Assembly (NCBI GenBank): GCA_016286935.1
Contig: JAEEUO010000040.1
Coordinates: 1-7,935, forward strand
Origin: Bacillota bacterium
GTDB taxonomy: Bacteria; Bacillota; Clostridia; Peptostreptococcales; Anaerovoracaceae
Length of the DNA: 7,935 nt
Reading direction: 5' to 3'
Below, piece after piece: positions 6,195 through 7,935 of the stretch (positions are counted from its first letter, which is position 1; each line of letters opens with the position of its first letter). The translations under genes and the position numbers were made by a program. Under the pieces are notes generated by a model, which saw nothing but the letters and a program-made list of their open reading frames with translations, searched no databases and was not told where the DNA came from.

Positions 6195-7256
6195 ATGGCC
6201 TGTCCGGAGAACAGTTTCCATCGTGTGATCATCGTCGGCGCGGGCCCCGCGGGGCTGTCGTGCGCGCTCTGGCTGAAGAAGTACGGCGTGGACGACGTGA
6301 TCGTGCTCGAACGGGCCGTGTTTCCGCGCGACAAGTGCTGCGCGGGTTACGTGACCGGCAAGACGATCGAAGCGTACCGCGCGCTCGGCCTCGACCCAGC
6401 GGATTGCGGCTACTCGTTGATCGAGGACTTCCGCATCATCCACAAAGGCGCCTTCCGCCAGAAGATCGCGAACCGCTTCCTCTACACGAACCGGCGGATC
6501 GACCGGGTGGAGCTCGACGACGCGTTCTTCCGCGCGGCGAAGGCCCAGGGCGTTGCGATCCGCGAGGACGGCGCGGTGGCGGGCCACGATCCGGAGAACA
6601 GGACCGTCACCCTCAAGGACGGCACGGTCCTCTCGTACGGAACGGTCGTCTTCGCGGACGGCGCGGCGGGCTTCGGCGCGCGCTACCGGACGAAGCGGAA
6701 GCGCAACATCGCGATGCAGCTCATCGTCCCGACGGACCGCCCGGATTCGATCGAGATCCACTTCGGGATCGCGCCCGCGGGCTACGGCTGGGTCAGCACG
6801 TTTCGCGGCCGGACGAACGTCGGCCTGACGGACGTCTACCGCGAGGACGCCGACTACCGGGCGTTGTTCCGCGACTATATGGACCGCTGCGGGATCGACG
6901 CGGATATCGAGCTTCTCCGCGGGACGTTCACCCCGATCGGCGTCGGGAAGGCCGTCCTTCCGGGCGATACGTATCTCGTCGGCGACTGCCTCGGCGCGTG
7001 CGACCCGATGACGCTGTCGGGCCTCCGCTACGGGCTCGCGAGCGGCGAACGCGCCGCAAAGGCGATCGCGGAGGGCGACGGTCGGATCCTTTCGCGATAT
7101 GCGGACGGTCTCCGCGTCCGGTTCGCGCTGATGCGGGCGATGCAGGTCGTGTTCTACACGCGCCCGGTCCGCTTTCTTGTGTTCGACGTCGGCTGCCGCG
7201 TCTTCGGCGGGGCGGTCGCGTATATCTTCAACCACTTCTTCGTCAACAAAAAGTAG
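6195..7256 (+). CDS. Geranylgeranyl-reductase-family FAD-dependent oxidoreductase
   Basis: A 353-aa flavoprotein with an N-terminal Rossmann motif VIIVGAGPAGLSCA (11-24). Glu39 at the end of the second strand should bind the FAD ribose. The GGR-like cofactor motif is FPRDKCCAGYV (43-53), where family members usually have a PG-x-K-x-CGG element; here two adjacent cysteines (48-49) precede AG. Other marks are VFADGAAG (152-159), GYGWV (196-200) and the second FAD motif YLVGDCLGACDPMTLSGLRYGL (260-281). The C-terminus is hydrophobic and aromatic (about 317-349, ending NHFFVNKK) and could associate with the membrane. The family reduces double bonds of prenyl chains (chlorophyll side chain, archaeal lipids, menaquinone tails); the substrate here is unknown. 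It begins 17 nt after tRNA-Leu and ends 20 nt before the TIR gene, so the three may share a transcript. Family assignment is good; the specific reaction is not determined. Confidence 0.82.
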   Translation: MACPENSFHRVIIVGAGPAGLSCALWLKKYGVDDVIVLERAVFPRDKCCAGYVTGKTIEAYRALGLDPADCGYSLIEDFRIIHKGAFRQKIANRFLYTNRRIDRVELDDAFFRAAKAQGVAIREDGAVAGHDPENRTVTLKDGTVLSYGTVVFADGAAGFGARYRTKRKRNIAMQLIVPTDRPDSIEIHFGIAPAGYGWVSTFRGRTNVGLTDVYREDADYRALFRDYMDRCGIDADIELLRGTFTPIGVGKAVLPGDTYLVGDCLGACDPMTLSGLRYGLASGERAAKAIAEGDGRILSRYADGLRVRFALMRAMQVVFYTRPVRFLVFDVGCRVFGGAVAYIFNHFFVNKK

Positions 7257-7276
7257 TACCCGAACGGAGGAACGAT

Positions 7277-7935
7277 ATGAAAACTCCCTTCCAGGCTTAC
7301 AACGGCGACAAGAATTACGTTTTCGTCAGCTACGCCCACAAGGATGCGGCCGACGTCTATCCCGCGATCGAAGCGCTGAACGCGCGGGGCTTCCGCCTCT
7401 GGTACGACGAGGGCATCGAAGCCGGCGCCGATTGGGCCAACGCGATCGGCCAGAGTTTGGAGAAAGCCTCGGTCGTTTTGGCGTTCCTCTCGAAGAACTT
7501 CGTCGCGAGTGAGAACTGCCACCGCGAGATCGCGTTCGCGGAGAAGCACGGCATTCCCGTCGTTTCGGTCTCCATCGGCGACGTCGAGCTTCCCGACGAC
7601 CTCGCGAAGAAGCTGACCGTCCACCAGATCACGAACATGACCGCCAGCGCGACGTACGGCGAGCTCGCCGATACGCTCGCGCCTTCCTTAAACCGCTACG
7701 ACACGAACCGCGGCGAGACGTTCGCATATGAGGACAAAAAGATCACCCTCGCCAAAAAGAAGCAGGCCGCGAAGACCGGCACGATCCTTCTGACGGTCCT
7801 CGCGTTCATCGCGATCGTCGTGGGGGTCCTCTTCGGCGTCTTCTTCAAGGAGGTCCCGGACGTTGTCGGCATGGATACCGAAATCGCGGAATCCATGCTA
7901 CAATCGGCCGGCTTCCGTTCTACCATAAGCCTCAA
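7277..7935 (+). CDS. Membrane-anchored TIR-PASTA protein, C-terminus outside window
   Basis: The frame is open from ATG 7277 to the window end: 219 residues seen, 3' partial. ACGGAGG (7264-7270) six nt upstream supports the start. Domains in order: a TIR domain (about 12-138) with strand A NYVFVSYAHKD (13-23), a BB-loop region LWYDEGIEAGADW (41-53), ASVVLAFLSKNFVASENCHREIAFA (64-88) and IPVVSVSIGD (93-102); a basic linker (KKITLAKKKQAAK, 154-166); one transmembrane helix (about 168-190); then VPDVVGMDTEIAESMLQSAGF (193-213), the opening of a PASTA domain. Glu84 in CHREI is at the place of the catalytic glutamate of NAD-cleaving TIR domains. The basic flank predicts TIR inside and PASTA outside. 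PASTA domains of PknB/PrkC kinases sense peptidoglycan fragments or lipid II, so a cell-wall-sensing receptor with a TIR output is a reasonable inference. Further PASTA repeats may follow. It is probably in an operon with the flavoprotein 20 nt upstream. Confidence 0.88.
   Translation, partial: MKTPFQAYNGDKNYVFVSYAHKDAADVYPAIEALNARGFRLWYDEGIEAGADWANAIGQSLEKASVVLAFLSKNFVASENCHREIAFAEKHGIPVVSVSIGDVELPDDLAKKLTVHQITNMTASATYGELADTLAPSLNRYDTNRGETFAYEDKKITLAKKKQAAKTGTILLTVLAFIAIVVGVLFGVFFKEVPDVVGMDTEIAESMLQSAGFRSTISL

Noticed and set aside
6156..7235. A 359-codon open frame antisense to the flavoprotein
   Set aside because: Arg/Ala/Asp-rich shadow with no motif. The plus-strand product has FAD-binding motifs and a Shine-Dalgarno.
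7896..7904. TGCTACAAT inside the TIR-PASTA gene, identical to the alaA extended -10
   Set aside because: It encodes part of a conserved-looking PASTA helix (MLQSA) and has no -35 or start codon in view; taken as chance.
1..7935. CRISPR arrays, insertion sequences, integrases or attachment repeats
   Set aside because: No regularly spaced repeats, transposase or integrase reading frames, or repeated tRNA 3' end were seen in the window.

Overview
The window is a GC-rich bacterial chromosome segment, roughly 60% G+C by eye. Genes are closely packed, coding sequence favours C or G at third positions, and most starts carry a clear GGAGG-type Shine-Dalgarno. These traits, together with the gene families (a short-type IlvD, a compact CstA, an AlaA-type aminotransferase, a TIR-PASTA protein), suggest a high-GC member of the Firmicutes/Clostridia, possibly an uncultured gut lineage. 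The lineage is an inference; no rRNA or other marker gene is present.

Layout. (1) Positions 1-1833, plus strand: the C-terminal end of a PepD-type dipeptidase, followed after 12 nt by a complete ilvD (dihydroxy-acid dehydratase). (2) 1851-1882: a perfect 32-bp palindrome flanked by A/T runs, which should stop transcription in both directions between the convergent ilvD and cstA units. (3) 4474-1898, minus strand: a tight three-gene operon. Two small proteins that I cannot name (122 and 166 aa, joined by an ATGA overlap) are followed by a CstA-family transporter whose ribosome binding site overlaps the preceding stop codon. (4) 4475-4741: a 267-nt AT-rich divergent intergenic region with candidate promoters for both directions and an inverted repeat. 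(5) 4742-5956, plus strand: alaA, an alanine/glutamate-pyruvate aminotransferase, followed by one strong and one probable second terminator. (6) 6095-6177: tRNA-Leu(UAG) with encoded CCA, preceded by an extended -10 promoter. (7) 6195-7935, plus strand: a geranylgeranyl-reductase-family flavoprotein starting only 17 nt after the tRNA, then, 20 nt later, a gene running off the window. That last gene encodes a cytoplasmic TIR domain, one transmembrane helix and the beginning of an extracellular PASTA domain.

How the genes may work together. IlvD (branched-chain amino acid synthesis), AlaA (alanine from pyruvate) and CstA (a family that includes pyruvate and peptide transporters), with a dipeptidase alongside, give regions 1-5 a loose pyruvate/amino-acid theme. 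Nothing in the sequence proves co-regulation. The most unusual part is the right end: a tRNA-led unit linking a prenyl-reductase-like flavoprotein to a membrane-anchored TIR-PASTA receptor-like protein. Its layout resembles that of PknB/PrkC kinases, with the kinase domain replaced by TIR. Its function is unknown and its C-terminus lies outside the window.
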